Source: Shewanella sp. MBTL60-112-B2
GTDB taxonomy: Bacteria; Pseudomonadota; Gammaproteobacteria; Enterobacterales; Shewanellaceae
Assembly (NCBI RefSeq): GCF_019655055.1
Contig: NZ_BPFA01000039.1
Location: 1 to 45,662 of the forward strand
Length of the DNA: 45,662 nucleotides
Direction of reading: 5' to 3'
Below are positions 35,233 to 44,568 of the stretch, piece by piece. Numbering within the stretch: the stretch's first letter is position 1; every line of letters begins with the position of its first letter. The notes beneath the pieces were generated by a model. That model was not told where the DNA came from and searched no databases. It was given only the letters and a program-made list of their open reading frames with translations. The position numbers were made by a program, and so were the translations under genes.

Positions 35233-37686
35233 TTAATGCGATTTCAGTAACTCACCACAAGACTTATTAAGCAATTGCCTACAGCGCCAAATACCTAAAG
35301 TAGCAACAACCAAACCGCCACATAACGGGGCGATTCCCCACCACGGCCAATGCATATACACGTTAAGTTCAAACACCTGAGTTTTGAGCAAGTATAAAGT
35401 GAACTCAGCCACAACCACAGCCAAAATCCCCGCTATAGTGCCTAACAATGCAAACTCTAGCCCTGTTGCAGCACGCAGCAGCCAACCTGAGGCCCCAAAG
35501 GTTCTGAGCACTGCAAGCTCTCTTTGTCTTGTCGCCATCCCCGCTTCTGTTTGCGCTATCATCACGAGCGCACTTGCAAGCAACACTAACACCAACACCA
35601 AAGACAGCGATAGTGAGACCTGATCGATTATTTGCCTGAGCTGGCTCACCATAGCCCCAACATCAATAATCGATACCGTTGGGAACTGTTTAATTAAATC
35701 TAAAATCAATCCACGCTGCGAGTCATCTAAGTGAAAACTCGACATAGAGGTGTAAGCAAACGGCGCTAATGCTTCTTGAGTAAAGATCATAAAGAAGTTT
35801 GGCTGCAGCGTTTCCCAGTGAACAGCACGAATGCTGGCAACATTAACCGTAAGCGATTGGTTATCTATGGTGTAAGTTAAGCTGTCACCAATCGATAACT
35901 CTAAACGTTCGGCCACGCCAGACTCTACCGAAACATCAAACTTACCTTGATTGAAAGTCCCCTCTAAGATCTCGTTATTGGGCGGCATGCTGTCACGATA
36001 AGTTAGATTTAACTCGCGAGAGATCCCGACTCGCCCCTCGATGCCCTCTTGTTTTTGATCTCTTGAAATCAGTACTTGGTTATTAATTGCCGTTAAACGG
36101 CCTCTAATTACCGGATAAATAACCGGTGCAGTCTTTAAATGAGGCGCTAAAAAGTCACTAATAGTTAGCGTTTCTTCTGGTGCAATGTTGACTAAAAAGT
36201 AGTTGGGTGAATTTTCAGGAAGCTGCTTTTGCCACTCCAGTAACAAATCTTGTCTTAACGCCAAAATCGTCAGCAGCAATACTAACGCACTGCTAAAGCC
36301 CACCAGCTGCACCGCATTTTGCTTAGCTCGGCGTCTCAGCCCCGCTAACGCCAATTGCAAAGGATTGGTGGTTTTCATGCCGACGCTATGACCGAGACGG
36401 ATCATAAAGAAGCCGAGCACACTCAATAATACGCCCAGTAATAAAACAGCGGCTACAACAGTTAAAGTCAATGCGAGGCTTTGTGAGTACAAATAACCAA
36501 GCAATGCCATCGCGCTCAGGCTCAAAATGAGGTGCAACCACATGCCCAGCTGCAATCCCTCAAGCTGACGTTGTAACACTCGTAACGGAGGTATAGCTAA
36601 CAAGCGCATTAATGGATAGGCCGAGAACATAAACGCACTAATAAAGCCTGTGCCTAAGCCCAGCATAATAGGTCGCATAATCGGTGGCGAATATGCGGCA
36701 ATTTCTGCAGGTAAAAACGCGGTAATACCTAAATCTAAAGCAAAACCACCGATTAAGCCTAGTACCACGCCTACCGCAGTAACGAGCAGTAGATGCGTGC
36801 CAAACAACACTCTTATCTGCTTCGCCGAAGCACCAAAGGTTTTCAGCATGGCCACTACGTCATAGTGACGCTGACAATAACGCTGAGCCGCGATACCAAT
36901 TGCGGCGCAGGCCAGTGCAATGCCAAGCAAACTGGCTAACAATAAGAAGCGCTCTGCACGCTTTACCGCCTCTGCAATTGGCGAGTCTCCAGATTGCACA
37001 TCAACCCAGCGCTGGCTTGTATTAAGCAGTGGTTTAGCTTGCGCCTCAAATGCCGTTAGCTGCTGGCTATCACCGGTAAACTGGTATCGATAAGTGACAC
37101 GACTGCCGGGTTGAATTACCTGAGTTTTCTCCACATCTTCGATGCGCATCAACACTACGGGAGATGATGCAAACGGATTAAAACCAGCATCGGGTAGGCG
37201 AATAATCTCCTGAGATAAAGCAAAGTTGGCATTACCCAGTTCAATCTTTTCAGGGTAGCCTAATAATCCTCCTAGGCGAGTCTCGAACCAGATGGTATTG
37301 GCCTTGGGTAAGCCCTGTGCTTTGCCGTCACTAAGCTCAATATCGCCTTTAAGCGGATAGCCTTGCTCGACCGCTCTAACTGTGACTAACTGAAACTCAT
37401 CGCCAGCGTACACCATAGAGTTAAACTGCATACTGCCAACACGCGACAATCCAAGCGTATCGGCCACAGCTAACACTTGCGGATCTATCTTCTCTGGCGA
37501 GTCGATGATTCGGTCGGCAGCGATAAACTTTGATGCCTGACCATTTATTGCCAGCTGCAAGCGCTCACTTACACTCGCAAGGCCTGTTACCGATAATACC
37601 GCCAAGGTAATAGCTAGAATGATCAATAACAGCTGACCTTGAGATAACTCCCTTTTAAACAGTCGCCAAGCTAAACTTAACTCCAT
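35233..37686 (-). CDS. ybbP: ABC transporter permease YbbP-type (FtsX-like)
   Basis: 817 residues from the ATG at 37686, with AGAGG upstream; an upstream start that adds 23 Arg/Cys-rich residues lies inside ybbA in another frame and is rejected. One N-terminal helix (about 20-40), then a large periplasmic domain, three helices (about 245-370), a central four-helix part (about 380-480), a second periplasmic domain and three C-terminal helices (about 695-810), i.e. two FtsX-like domains, as in E. coli YbbP (804). With YbbA it forms an ABC unit of the MacB/LolCDE kind; the substrate is unproven. Overlaps the ybbA end by 10 bp. Confidence 0.92.
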   Translation of the reverse strand: MELSLAWRLFKRELSQGQLLLIILAITLAVLSVTGLASVSERLQLAINGQASKFIAADRIIDSPEKIDPQVLAVADTLGLSRVGSMQFNSMVYAGDEFQLVTVRAVEQGYPLKGDIELSDGKAQGLPKANTIWFETRLGGLLGYPEKIELGNANFALSQEIIRLPDAGFNPFASSPVVLMRIEDVEKTQVIQPGSRVTYRYQFTGDSQQLTAFEAQAKPLLNTSQRWVDVQSGDSPIAEAVKRAERFLLLASLLGIALACAAIGIAAQRYCQRHYDVVAMLKTFGASAKQIRVLFGTHLLLVTAVGVVLGLIGGFALDLGITAFLPAEIAAYSPPIMRPIMLGLGTGFISAFMFSAYPLMRLLAIPPLRVLQRQLEGLQLGMWLHLILSLSAMALLGYLYSQSLALTLTVVAAVLLLGVLLSVLGFFMIRLGHSVGMKTTNPLQLALAGLRRRAKQNAVQLVGFSSALVLLLTILALRQDLLLEWQKQLPENSPNYFLVNIAPEETLTISDFLAPHLKTAPVIYPVIRGRLTAINNQVLISRDQKQEGIEGRVGISRELNLTYRDSMPPNNEILEGTFNQGKFDVSVESGVAERLELSIGDSLTYTIDNQSLTVNVASIRAVHWETLQPNFFMIFTQEALAPFAYTSMSSFHLDDSQRGLILDLIKQFPTVSIIDVGAMVSQLRQIIDQVSLSLSLVLVLVLLASALVMIAQTEAGMATRQRELAVLRTFGASGWLLRAATGLEFALLGTIAGILAVVVAEFTLYLLKTQVFELNVYMHWPWWGIAPLCGGLVVATLGIWRCRQLLNKSCGELLKSH

Positions 37687-38414
37687 GCGCGAGCCTCTTC
37701 TGTTACCTCTTCTTCGGTGTTTGCACTTGTCGCATCGAGTTTTTCGCTCAAACACCCTGAGTCCATAATGAATTGACGCTGGCAGCGACTAGCTAACTCC
37801 ATATCATGGGTGACCAGCACCAAAGTCGTATCACTTTCACGATTAAGTTCAAACAGCATGTCGGCAATCTTATCGCTATTGGCCGAGTCTAAATTCCCTG
37901 TCGGCTCATCGGCAAACAACACTTTAGGCTCGCAAATAAAGGCTCTAGCAATGGCGACCCTTTGCTGCTCTCCGCCTGACAACTGGTTAGGAAAATGGCT
38001 GAGTCGGTGGTTTAACCCCACCCGCTCTAGCATAGCTTGAGCCTTTTCTTTTGCCTTAGCTACACCTGCAAGTTCAGCAGGCAACATCACATTCTCAAGT
38101 GCATTAAGCGTATCGACTAACATAAAAGACTGAAAGATAAAGCTGACCTTTTGTTTACGCAGCGCAGCCTTCGACTCTTCGTTTAATTGTTCTAACGCAA
38201 CACCATCGAGCTTTATCGAACCGCTCGATGGCGAGTCAAGTGCAGCAAGTAGTCCAAGCAAGGTCGATTTACCTGAACCGGAAGGCCCAAGGATCGCCAC
38301 ACTCTCTCCCTGCTTGACATCCATATTAATGCCGTTGAGGATAGTCAGTTCTCCCTCTTGAGTAACAACTGATTTAACTAGGTGGCTTACGGTTATGGCG
38401 CTATTTTCAGACAT
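37677..38414 (-). CDS. ybbA: ABC transporter ATP-binding protein YbbA
   Basis: 245 residues from the ATG at 38414, which has AAGGA 6 nt upstream. Walker A GPSGSGKST near residue 43, Q-loop FQSF, signature LSGGEQQRVA, Walker B VLFADEPTGNLD and the H-loop in VLVTHD: an intact ATPase of the LolD/MacB-type subfamily. It pairs with the overlapping ybbP gene. Its 5' end overlaps that of tesA by 20 bp on the opposite strand. Confidence 0.94.
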   Translation of the reverse strand: MSENSAITVSHLVKSVVTQEGELTILNGINMDVKQGESVAILGPSGSGKSTLLGLLAALDSPSSGSIKLDGVALEQLNEESKAALRKQKVSFIFQSFMLVDTLNALENVMLPAELAGVAKAKEKAQAMLERVGLNHRLSHFPNQLSGGEQQRVAIARAFICEPKVLFADEPTGNLDSANSDKIADMLFELNRESDTTLVLVTHDMELASRCQRQFIMDSGCLSEKLDATSANTEEEVTEEARAWS

Positions 38415-39024
38415 AGAATCCTTCTTCAACTTCAAAAACCGACTCGGCGGTTTGGTTTTATTATTGGTTTTCAGCAGTTTTGGGCTGAGTGCTGCCCCTA
38501 TATTAATCCTAGGTGATAGCCTAAGTGCAAGTTATGGCATGCCAGAAGATCAAGGTTGGGTACAATTATTACGTGAAAAGATGCCTGAGCAGATCATTAT
38601 TAATGGCTCGGTGAGCGGTGAAACTTCGGCTGGCGGGTTACGTAGACTGCCCGCACTGCTTGATTCGGCGCAGCCTGAGCTATTATTAGTCGAACTTGGA
38701 GGCAACGACGGTTTACGTGGTTTCCCGCCAAAACAATTGAAAAACAATCTTACAAAAATTATCCAGCTTGCCAAGGCTCAAAAAGTAAAAGTCTTACTTA
38801 GCGAAATCATGGTGCCCCCAAATTACGGCCCAAGATACGCATCGCAAATTAGTAGCGTTTATAAAGAGCTCGCGGCAGAGCATGATGTCACCCTTATGCC
38901 ATTTTTCATGGAGCAAATCGTCACAGATCCATCTTTAATGCAAAGAGATGGCATCCACCCTAATCAAAAAGCGCAACCGGCAATTGCCGAGTTTATGTTG
39001 CCATGGTTTGAGCAGGCTTTATAA
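38395..39024 (+). CDS. tesA: Acyl-CoA thioesterase I / lysophospholipase TesA
   Basis: Periplasmic SGNH hydrolase acting on acyl-CoA, lysophospholipids and some esters. 209 residues with a signal peptide (hydrophobic core about 18-33). The four SGNH blocks are present: GDSLS (nucleophile S42), G in NGSVSGETS, ELGGNDGLRG, and the Asp/His pair in RDGIHPN. The start ATG at 38395 lies inside the first codons of the divergent ybbA; no later ATG keeps the signal peptide. The tesA-ybbA-ybbP layout matches E. coli. Confidence 0.94.
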   Translation: MALFSDIESFFNFKNRLGGLVLLLVFSSFGLSAAPILILGDSLSASYGMPEDQGWVQLLREKMPEQIIINGSVSGETSAGGLRRLPALLDSAQPELLLVELGGNDGLRGFPPKQLKNNLTKIIQLAKAQKVKVLLSEIMVPPNYGPRYASQISSVYKELAAEHDVTLMPFFMEQIVTDPSLMQRDGIHPNQKAQPAIAEFMLPWFEQAL

Positions 39025-39150
39025 TCGTCCCCTAAATCATTGTACACTTGTTTAATACTTGACCTCTGAAGAGCAAGTTTCTACCTTAATCAAGCTGATA
39101 GGCTCAATAATAAAATCAGCCAATGAAATCGCTTCTTCGGGGAGAGCTAA

Positions 39151-40269
39151 ATGGAATACCACATGCGCTATACTCTTATCGCTGCGAGCTGTCTCGCGGC
39201 TGTTTATTCTGGCTCTGCACTCTCAGCAGAAGACATCACGACTACACCAGTCACTCCACAGCAATCAGTAACACCTGCAGATCTTTACCCACCAGTAGAT
39301 GTAAAATACGATTGGCTACAACTGACTTCACTTGAGCTATTAAAGGGCGAAATTAAAAACCTTTATGACGATAAGCTAGAGTTTGAAAGTGATGAACTCG
39401 ATACTGTCTATATCGACTGGGAAGACGTAAAAGTACTGCAAAGTAGCCGTTTAGTCAGCATTGGTTTCACCGACCTTACGACCAAAACAGGCCGTCTATT
39501 AGTAGAAAATGGTAAATCGTATATCAATGGCGAAGAGTTCGATAACTCCCAGATCATGACGATAATTGCCGGCGACCAATCAGAAGCCAATTACTGGTCG
39601 AGTAAAATCACCTTAGGTGCCAACTTTCGCAGTGGTAATACTGATCAAATAGATTACAGCGCACTGGCTAAAACCATTCGTCGAACCACTGAGTCGCGCT
39701 TTAACTTAGATTATATCGGTAACTACTCTAAGACTGATGGCGAAAACCGCATCAATAATCACCGTATCAACACTAACTTTGACTGGTTTATCTCCAAACA
39801 GTTCTACTTAAGACCTGTGTTTGCCGAGGTCTATAAGGATCCTTTCTCGAACATCGCCTATCGAGCTACACTCGGTTCGGGTCTCGGTTATAACATCATA
39901 GATAACTCAAAAACAGAATGGAGTATCAGTGGCGGTCCGGCATACACCTATACGCGTTTTGACGAAGTTGCTGAAGGCGAAAAAACTGATGACGGTAGTG
40001 CAGCAATGGTGATAGAAACCGTTTATGACACCGAAATCACCAGCGATATCGATTTCAACACCCTATACCGTATTCAGTATGGTAATGACAAATCCGGTGG
40101 CTATACTCACCATGCAATTGCAACACTAGAGATAGAGTTAACCAGCATGTTTGACTTAGACCTTTCTGTCGTTTGGGATCGCATCAATAATCCACAGCCA
40201 GACTCTAGCGGCTTTATGCCTAAGCAAGACGATTATCAGTTCATTGTTGGTTTTGGTATCGATCTTTAA
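39151..40269 (+). CDS. DUF481 (YdiY-type) outer-membrane protein
   Basis: 372 residues with a signal peptide ending near ALSA (about residue 26). Residues about 55-145 resemble a small strand-rich domain (KGEIKNLYDDKLEFESDELD), and the DUF481 barrel starts at about 150 (ITLGANFRSGNTDQIDYSA) and ends with an aliphatic/aromatic C-terminus (QFIVGFGIDL). DUF481 proteins are predicted outer-membrane barrels, sometimes called salt-induced. GGGGAG ribosome binding site 8 nt before the first ATG; an ATG four codons later is also possible. Single gene with its own terminator. Confidence 0.87.
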   Translation: MEYHMRYTLIAASCLAAVYSGSALSAEDITTTPVTPQQSVTPADLYPPVDVKYDWLQLTSLELLKGEIKNLYDDKLEFESDELDTVYIDWEDVKVLQSSRLVSIGFTDLTTKTGRLLVENGKSYINGEEFDNSQIMTIIAGDQSEANYWSSKITLGANFRSGNTDQIDYSALAKTIRRTTESRFNLDYIGNYSKTDGENRINNHRINTNFDWFISKQFYLRPVFAEVYKDPFSNIAYRATLGSGLGYNIIDNSKTEWSISGGPAYTYTRFDEVAEGEKTDDGSAAMVIETVYDTEITSDIDFNTLYRIQYGNDKSGGYTHHAIATLEIELTSMFDLDLSVVWDRINNPQPDSSGFMPKQDDYQFIVGFGIDL

Positions 40270-40332
40270 TTTTGTGGCTTTAGCTCAAATTTAGTCACTG
40301 ATAAATAAGCTAAACTTTAATCATCGAACAAG

Positions 40333-40364
40333 ATCCCTATCACTAACCATGATAGGGATTTTTT
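40333..40364 (+). terminator. Terminator of the DUF481 gene
   Basis: 10-bp stem ATCCCTATCA / TGATAGGGAT, 7-nt loop, then six T. Confidence 0.9.
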
Positions 40365-40444
40365 ATGTCTACTATACCAGTCACTAGACGGTAAATAGTT
40401 CAGACGATTTTTTAATTCAGTGCAATTCCATACAAGCGTTTGAA

Positions 40445-40460
40445 TGTGACCCTGTTCACA
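40445..40460. promoter_or_regulatory. CRP-type binding site
   Basis: TGTGACCCTGTTCACA: both half-sites TGTGA and TCACA perfect with the correct 6-bp spacer, flanked by AA and TT, making a 7-bp arm palindrome (40443-40462). It is 160 bp upstream of the start of the next gene. CRP is known to control anaerobic respiration in Shewanella; direct binding here is inferred. Confidence 0.75.
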
Positions 40461-40619
40461 TTATTTTTCAATACTTAAGCCATTCAGCTTCGTTTAATCC
40501 TCTCCAAAAAACCAATTGATAACACAATGTTAATTATTTGTTGTCCACATTTCACATTGCTTATCTTGTACGCCAGTGCAATCTAGTAGTCGCATAATAA
40601 AAATAAATTTGGAGACGCT

Positions 40620-43274
40620 ATGCTCAACAAGAAACCTTCATGGCTTATGCCTTCCTTGATAGCCACCGCTGTAGCAATAAGCCTAGGAGCTTGTTCGTCA
40701 GACGATGACGACACCAATGTAGTCGAAGAGGACACAGTCGTTGTCACGCCGACACCTGAACCCACCCCCGCCTTCCCTGATGGTGCCATCATGATTGAAG
40801 CGGGTGAAAACTTAACCATACGTATTCAAGAAGCCTTGATTAATGCACAAAGTGACGATGTTATTGTACTGCCAAAAGGTAACTTTGAAATTGCATCGAC
40901 ACTGCTATTTGATGGCGATGTTGACGGCGACGGCAGTTACGCAAAAAACGTAACGATCATGGGTTATGGCATGGAAGAGACAGTTCTAGACTTCTCTAAC
41001 GCTAACTCGGGCGACGGTATTTTTGTTCAGAACGCTCTTAATATTATTATTCAAGACCTGTCGGTCAATGAAGCGAAAAACAACGGTATTAAGCTTAAAA
41101 ATACCAATGGTATTATTCTTCGCCGTGTAGCCACTGTTTGGGAAGGTGAGCTAGATGAAGGCAACGGTGCATACGGACTCTATCCAGTTGAATGTGAAAA
41201 CATTCTTATCGAAGATACTTATGTACGTGGTAGTGCCGATGCAGGTATTTACGTAGGTCAATCCGAATATATTGTCGTACGCCGTAATATTGCTAAAGAG
41301 AACGTTGCCGGTATTGAGATTGAAAACTCAAAGTATGCCGATGTCTATGACAACGAAGCCATGGGCAACACAGGTGGTATTTTAGTATTCGATTTACCTA
41401 TTGGTAACCACAGATACGGCTCGAGCGTACGTATCTTCAATAACAAGATCTATGATAACAACACTAAAAACTTTGCTAACGCATCAGCTAACCCCGCTGG
41501 TGTACATATCGTTCCACCAGGAACGGGAATGATTATTCTTTCTACTGACGATGTTGAGATCTTCAACAACGAAATCACCGATCACGACACTATGGGCGTG
41601 ACTATCTCAAGTTTCTTCATCGCCGAACCAGACATCTCGGCCTTTGTTGCCAACTATGGTCAACCCGGCCAACCTATCGAAGATGGCTGGCGACCCACGC
41701 CACGCAATATCTATATTCACGATAATGTGATTGAAGGATATGGCAAAAAGCCTAATGGCTACCTGATTGACGACATCATTAAAGGCTACTTGTTTACTCA
41801 CGGTCAATTCCCTGGAGTGCTGTACGATGGCTTAGGTGAGTTACTGTCGAATAACGGCACGGCGGCATATTTAGGCTTGCAGGAACTTCCATTTGCAGCC
41901 GATGGCAGTGATAACATCTGTGCCAGCAATAACGGTGATGTGTCATTTGGTCGCCTGTATGCAAATGACAACACCGATATGGCCAACCCCGAGTTTCTAT
42001 TAGAGAAGACTCAAAAAGATATCATGGATTGCCAGCAGGTTAGCCTGCCAGTACACACAGTAACCTTTGGAGATCAAATCTTCGGTTGCGGCGTCGATGA
42101 TGAAACCGAAGGCTGTGATGGTGGCAACCAAGTCGGCGGTGGTGGCAGCATAGGTGAAAACGAAGGTGGTCTAGAAGGTGATGGCGACTTAAGCCTTTGT
42201 AAGGCTGAAGGATCTAATGCTTCTTGGGACGCGCTACTTAAAGCCAATTGCCCTAACCTATCTGACTACAATCTATTTGCCGACATGAAGAACCCTGCTG
42301 ATGCACCAAACTCAGGTGGTATGCCTTACGATATGAATACACAGCTATTTACCGATTACTCAAGTAAATACCGTTATGTATTTCTACCAGAAGGACAGAA
42401 GGCAAATTACTCAGAAAACGAGTCGTTTGAGTTCCCTGTCGGTAGCGTTATCGTTAAGTCTTTCGCCCTCCCTGCTGACACCAGCAAACGTGGCATTGCG
42501 AACGAGGAACTAGTTGAAACCCGTTTATTGATCAAGCGTGAAACTGGTTGGACTGCATTACCATATGTGTGGAATGCTGAAAAATCTGATGCTGTTTTAG
42601 CTAAGGCCGGTGCGATTCAAGGCAAGAGCGTTATGCACAATGGTACAGACATGGACTTTGACTATGTCGTGCCAAGCATGAACCAGTGTAAACAGTGCCA
42701 TCAGTTAAAACCTGATGCTGATAGCCCAGCTAAGTTCGCACCAATCGGCACTAAGGCTCGTAATCTAAACAAAGATTACACCTATAGTGATGGCACTATG
42801 AACCAGCTGCTTAAGTGGCAAGCTGCAGGCATATTGCAAGGCCTACCAGAGCTCGCAAACGTTGATGCAGTTCCAGCCTTTAACGATGGTGATGAAGCTA
42901 ATATCGCTATGATGTCGGATGCAGATCTGATGAAAACAGCTAAGGGATACTTAGATATTAACTGTGCTCACTGTCACCGCCCTGAAGGTAACGCTTCAAA
43001 CACAGGCTTAAAGCTTGAGTATTGGAGAGCCTACGATGAAGATGCGGGTCTATCTCACGGTACTTGTAAGTCACCTGTCGCTTACGGCGGCGGTTCACTC
43101 GGTTTTGATATCGTACCGGGTAAGCCTGAGGAGTCGATTCTGCACTTTAGAATGGAGTCGAATGATCCAGGTGACAGAATGCCAGAGATCGGACGTAGCT
43201 TATCTCATGCAGAAGGTGTAGCCCTTATCAACGAGTGGATTAAGCGTCTACCTCAAGCAAGCTGTTCAAACTAG
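40620..43274 (+). CDS. Lipoprotein fusing a parallel beta-helix (TIGR03805 type) to an SO2930-type diheme cytochrome c (TIGR03806 type)
   Basis: 884 residues. Lipoprotein signal with lipobox SLGAC (C25), then an Asp/Thr/Pro-rich linker. Residues about 55-470 are a right-handed parallel beta-helix with repeats such as NGIKLKNTNGIILR and GIEIENSKYADVYDNEAMGN. A Gly-rich acidic linker (about 485-525) leads to the diheme domain (about 530-884), with C690-KQC-H694 and C782-AHC-H786; the conserved DRMPEIGRS near the end may supply a methionine ligand. The two families are usually encoded as a two-gene pair and can be fused; the function is unknown. GGAG lies 6 nt before the ATG; a CRP-type site lies upstream and a terminator follows. 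Confidence 0.9.
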   Translation: MLNKKPSWLMPSLIATAVAISLGACSSDDDDTNVVEEDTVVVTPTPEPTPAFPDGAIMIEAGENLTIRIQEALINAQSDDVIVLPKGNFEIASTLLFDGDVDGDGSYAKNVTIMGYGMEETVLDFSNANSGDGIFVQNALNIIIQDLSVNEAKNNGIKLKNTNGIILRRVATVWEGELDEGNGAYGLYPVECENILIEDTYVRGSADAGIYVGQSEYIVVRRNIAKENVAGIEIENSKYADVYDNEAMGNTGGILVFDLPIGNHRYGSSVRIFNNKIYDNNTKNFANASANPAGVHIVPPGTGMIILSTDDVEIFNNEITDHDTMGVTISSFFIAEPDISAFVANYGQPGQPIEDGWRPTPRNIYIHDNVIEGYGKKPNGYLIDDIIKGYLFTHGQFPGVLYDGLGELLSNNGTAAYLGLQELPFAADGSDNICASNNGDVSFGRLYANDNTDMANPEFLLEKTQKDIMDCQQVSLPVHTVTFGDQIFGCGVDDETEGCDGGNQVGGGGSIGENEGGLEGDGDLSLCKAEGSNASWDALLKANCPNLSDYNLFADMKNPADAPNSGGMPYDMNTQLFTDYSSKYRYVFLPEGQKANYSENESFEFPVGSVIVKSFALPADTSKRGIANEELVETRLLIKRETGWTALPYVWNAEKSDAVLAKAGAIQGKSVMHNGTDMDFDYVVPSMNQCKQCHQLKPDADSPAKFAPIGTKARNLNKDYTYSDGTMNQLLKWQAAGILQGLPELANVDAVPAFNDGDEANIAMMSDADLMKTAKGYLDINCAHCHRPEGNASNTGLKLEYWRAYDEDAGLSHGTCKSPVAYGGGSLGFDIVPGKPEESILHFRMESNDPGDRMPEIGRSLSHAEGVALINEWIKRLPQASCSN

Positions 43275-43328
43275 CAGCAAAAGCTAGTAGAAAAACTCAG
43301 AGTCATTAGGGCTCTTATCGATAAAAAA

Positions 43329-43351
43329 GCCGGGCACTCCCGGCCTTTTTT
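43329..43351 (+). terminator. Terminator between the fusion gene and its diheme paralogue
   Basis: 6-bp GC-only stem GCCGGG / CCCGGC, loop CACT, followed by C and six T; an A6 run precedes it. The downstream paralogue therefore needs its own promoter or read-through. Confidence 0.85.
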
Positions 43352-43384
43352 CTAACACCAAACCAAAATAACTGTAGGTGCTGT

Positions 43385-44557
43385 ATGCGTAAATTAATTC
43401 TACTTACCCTACTTATGCCGTTAATCGGTTGTGGTGGCTCTGATGACGTGACTCTAGAGCCAGAAACACCTATCGTTACTCCTGATCCCACTCCTGACCC
43501 AGCACCGAGCTCAGCCTGTGAAACAAGTACAAGCGAAGTTAACTGGGACGCGCTTATGAATGAAGACTGTGAGTCATTGTCCCAGTATGCGCTGTTTGTC
43601 GACCCAAGCATTCCAACTGACTCACCTATTGCCCCCGGCCTTTCGTATCAGTTATCAACCCAACTCTTTTCTAATTACGCCAGTAAACACAGATTTATCT
43701 TTGTACCTGAAGGTAAAACCCTTGGCTATGACGCCACAGGTACTTTCGATATGCCAGTGGGTACGGTATTAGTTAAAACCTTTTCTCTACCTTTTGATAC
43801 TCAGGTAACGGGTGCAGGCAATGAAGTATTAATTGAAACACGACTGTTAATCCACAGAGAGGCTGGCTGGACAACTTTGCCTTACATCTGGCAAGACGGC
43901 GAGGCATTATTGCAAGTGGCAGGTAAAGATATCCCTCATACACTTAACCACAAAGGCGAAAGCCAAAGTTTTGATTACCATGTCCCCAGTCGAGCTGAAT
44001 GTAAGCTATGCCACCAAACGGGTGGAGATACCAGCAGTAGTATTGAGTCCATTGGCCTAAAGGCTCACCTACTCAATAGACCCATCACCTACCAAGCCAG
44101 TGAAATTAATCAGCTAACCTTATGGCAGCAACTCGGTCTACTCTCAGGCTTACCAGAGCTTGAACAAGTTGGCAAAGCCTATGATATTTTCGATGAGTCT
44201 GCGCCATTAACGACTAGGGCAAAGGGTTATTTAGATATTAATTGTGCCCACTGTCATAACCCGCAAGGATTTGCCAGCATTTCAGGCTTAAGGCTGGGGT
44301 TTTACGTCGACCATACCAGCTTTGAATATGGTATTTGTAAGCAACCCCCAGGCTGGGATGGCGGCGCAAAGGGCCTGTCCTATGACATTATTCCTGCTGA
44401 TGGAGAGCACTCTATTCTGGTCTACAGACAAGAGCTCAATGAACCTAAAGATAGAATGCCGCCAATCGGCCGTAGCATAGCCCACACCGACGCCGTCGCA
44501 CTCATAGAGCAATGGATTGACGAAATGGCACCAGAGCTTGGTAATTGTCAGCAATAA
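43385..44557 (+). CDS. SO2930-type diheme c-type cytochrome lipoprotein
   Basis: 390 residues, a paralogue of the C-terminal half of the preceding fusion protein: the two share NWDAL/SWDAL, QLFSNYASK/QLFTDYSSK, VETRLLI-type strands, GYLDINCAHCH and the DRMPxIGRS motif. Lipobox LIGC (C16), then a Pro/Asp/Thr-rich linker. Haem sites are C206-KLC-H210 and C287-AHC-H291. It has no beta-helix of its own. AGGTG precedes the ATG. It is 110 bp after the fusion gene and convergent with the AraC-type gene. Probably exported and lipid-anchored; redox partner unknown. Confidence 0.9.
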   Translation: MRKLILLTLLMPLIGCGGSDDVTLEPETPIVTPDPTPDPAPSSACETSTSEVNWDALMNEDCESLSQYALFVDPSIPTDSPIAPGLSYQLSTQLFSNYASKHRFIFVPEGKTLGYDATGTFDMPVGTVLVKTFSLPFDTQVTGAGNEVLIETRLLIHREAGWTTLPYIWQDGEALLQVAGKDIPHTLNHKGESQSFDYHVPSRAECKLCHQTGGDTSSSIESIGLKAHLLNRPITYQASEINQLTLWQQLGLLSGLPELEQVGKAYDIFDESAPLTTRAKGYLDINCAHCHNPQGFASISGLRLGFYVDHTSFEYGICKQPPGWDGGAKGLSYDIIPADGEHSILVYRQELNEPKDRMPPIGRSIAHTDAVALIEQWIDEMAPELGNCQQ

Positions 44558-44568
44558 AGTAATGACTG

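Larger units (their letters stand above)
40270..40619. other. 350-bp gap before the beta-helix/cytochrome gene
   Basis: Holds the terminator at 40333-40364 and the CRP-type site at 40445-40460. No gene seen. Confidence 0.7.

Noticed and set aside
37687..37755. N-terminal extension of ybbP rich in Arg and Cys
   Set aside because: It lies in the ybbA coding region in another frame; the ATG at 37686 begins the conserved YbbP sequence.
43315..43611. 98-codon minus-strand ORF across the start of the diheme paralogue
   Set aside because: Antisense shadow of the lipoprotein signal region and linker, and it crosses the terminator hairpin.
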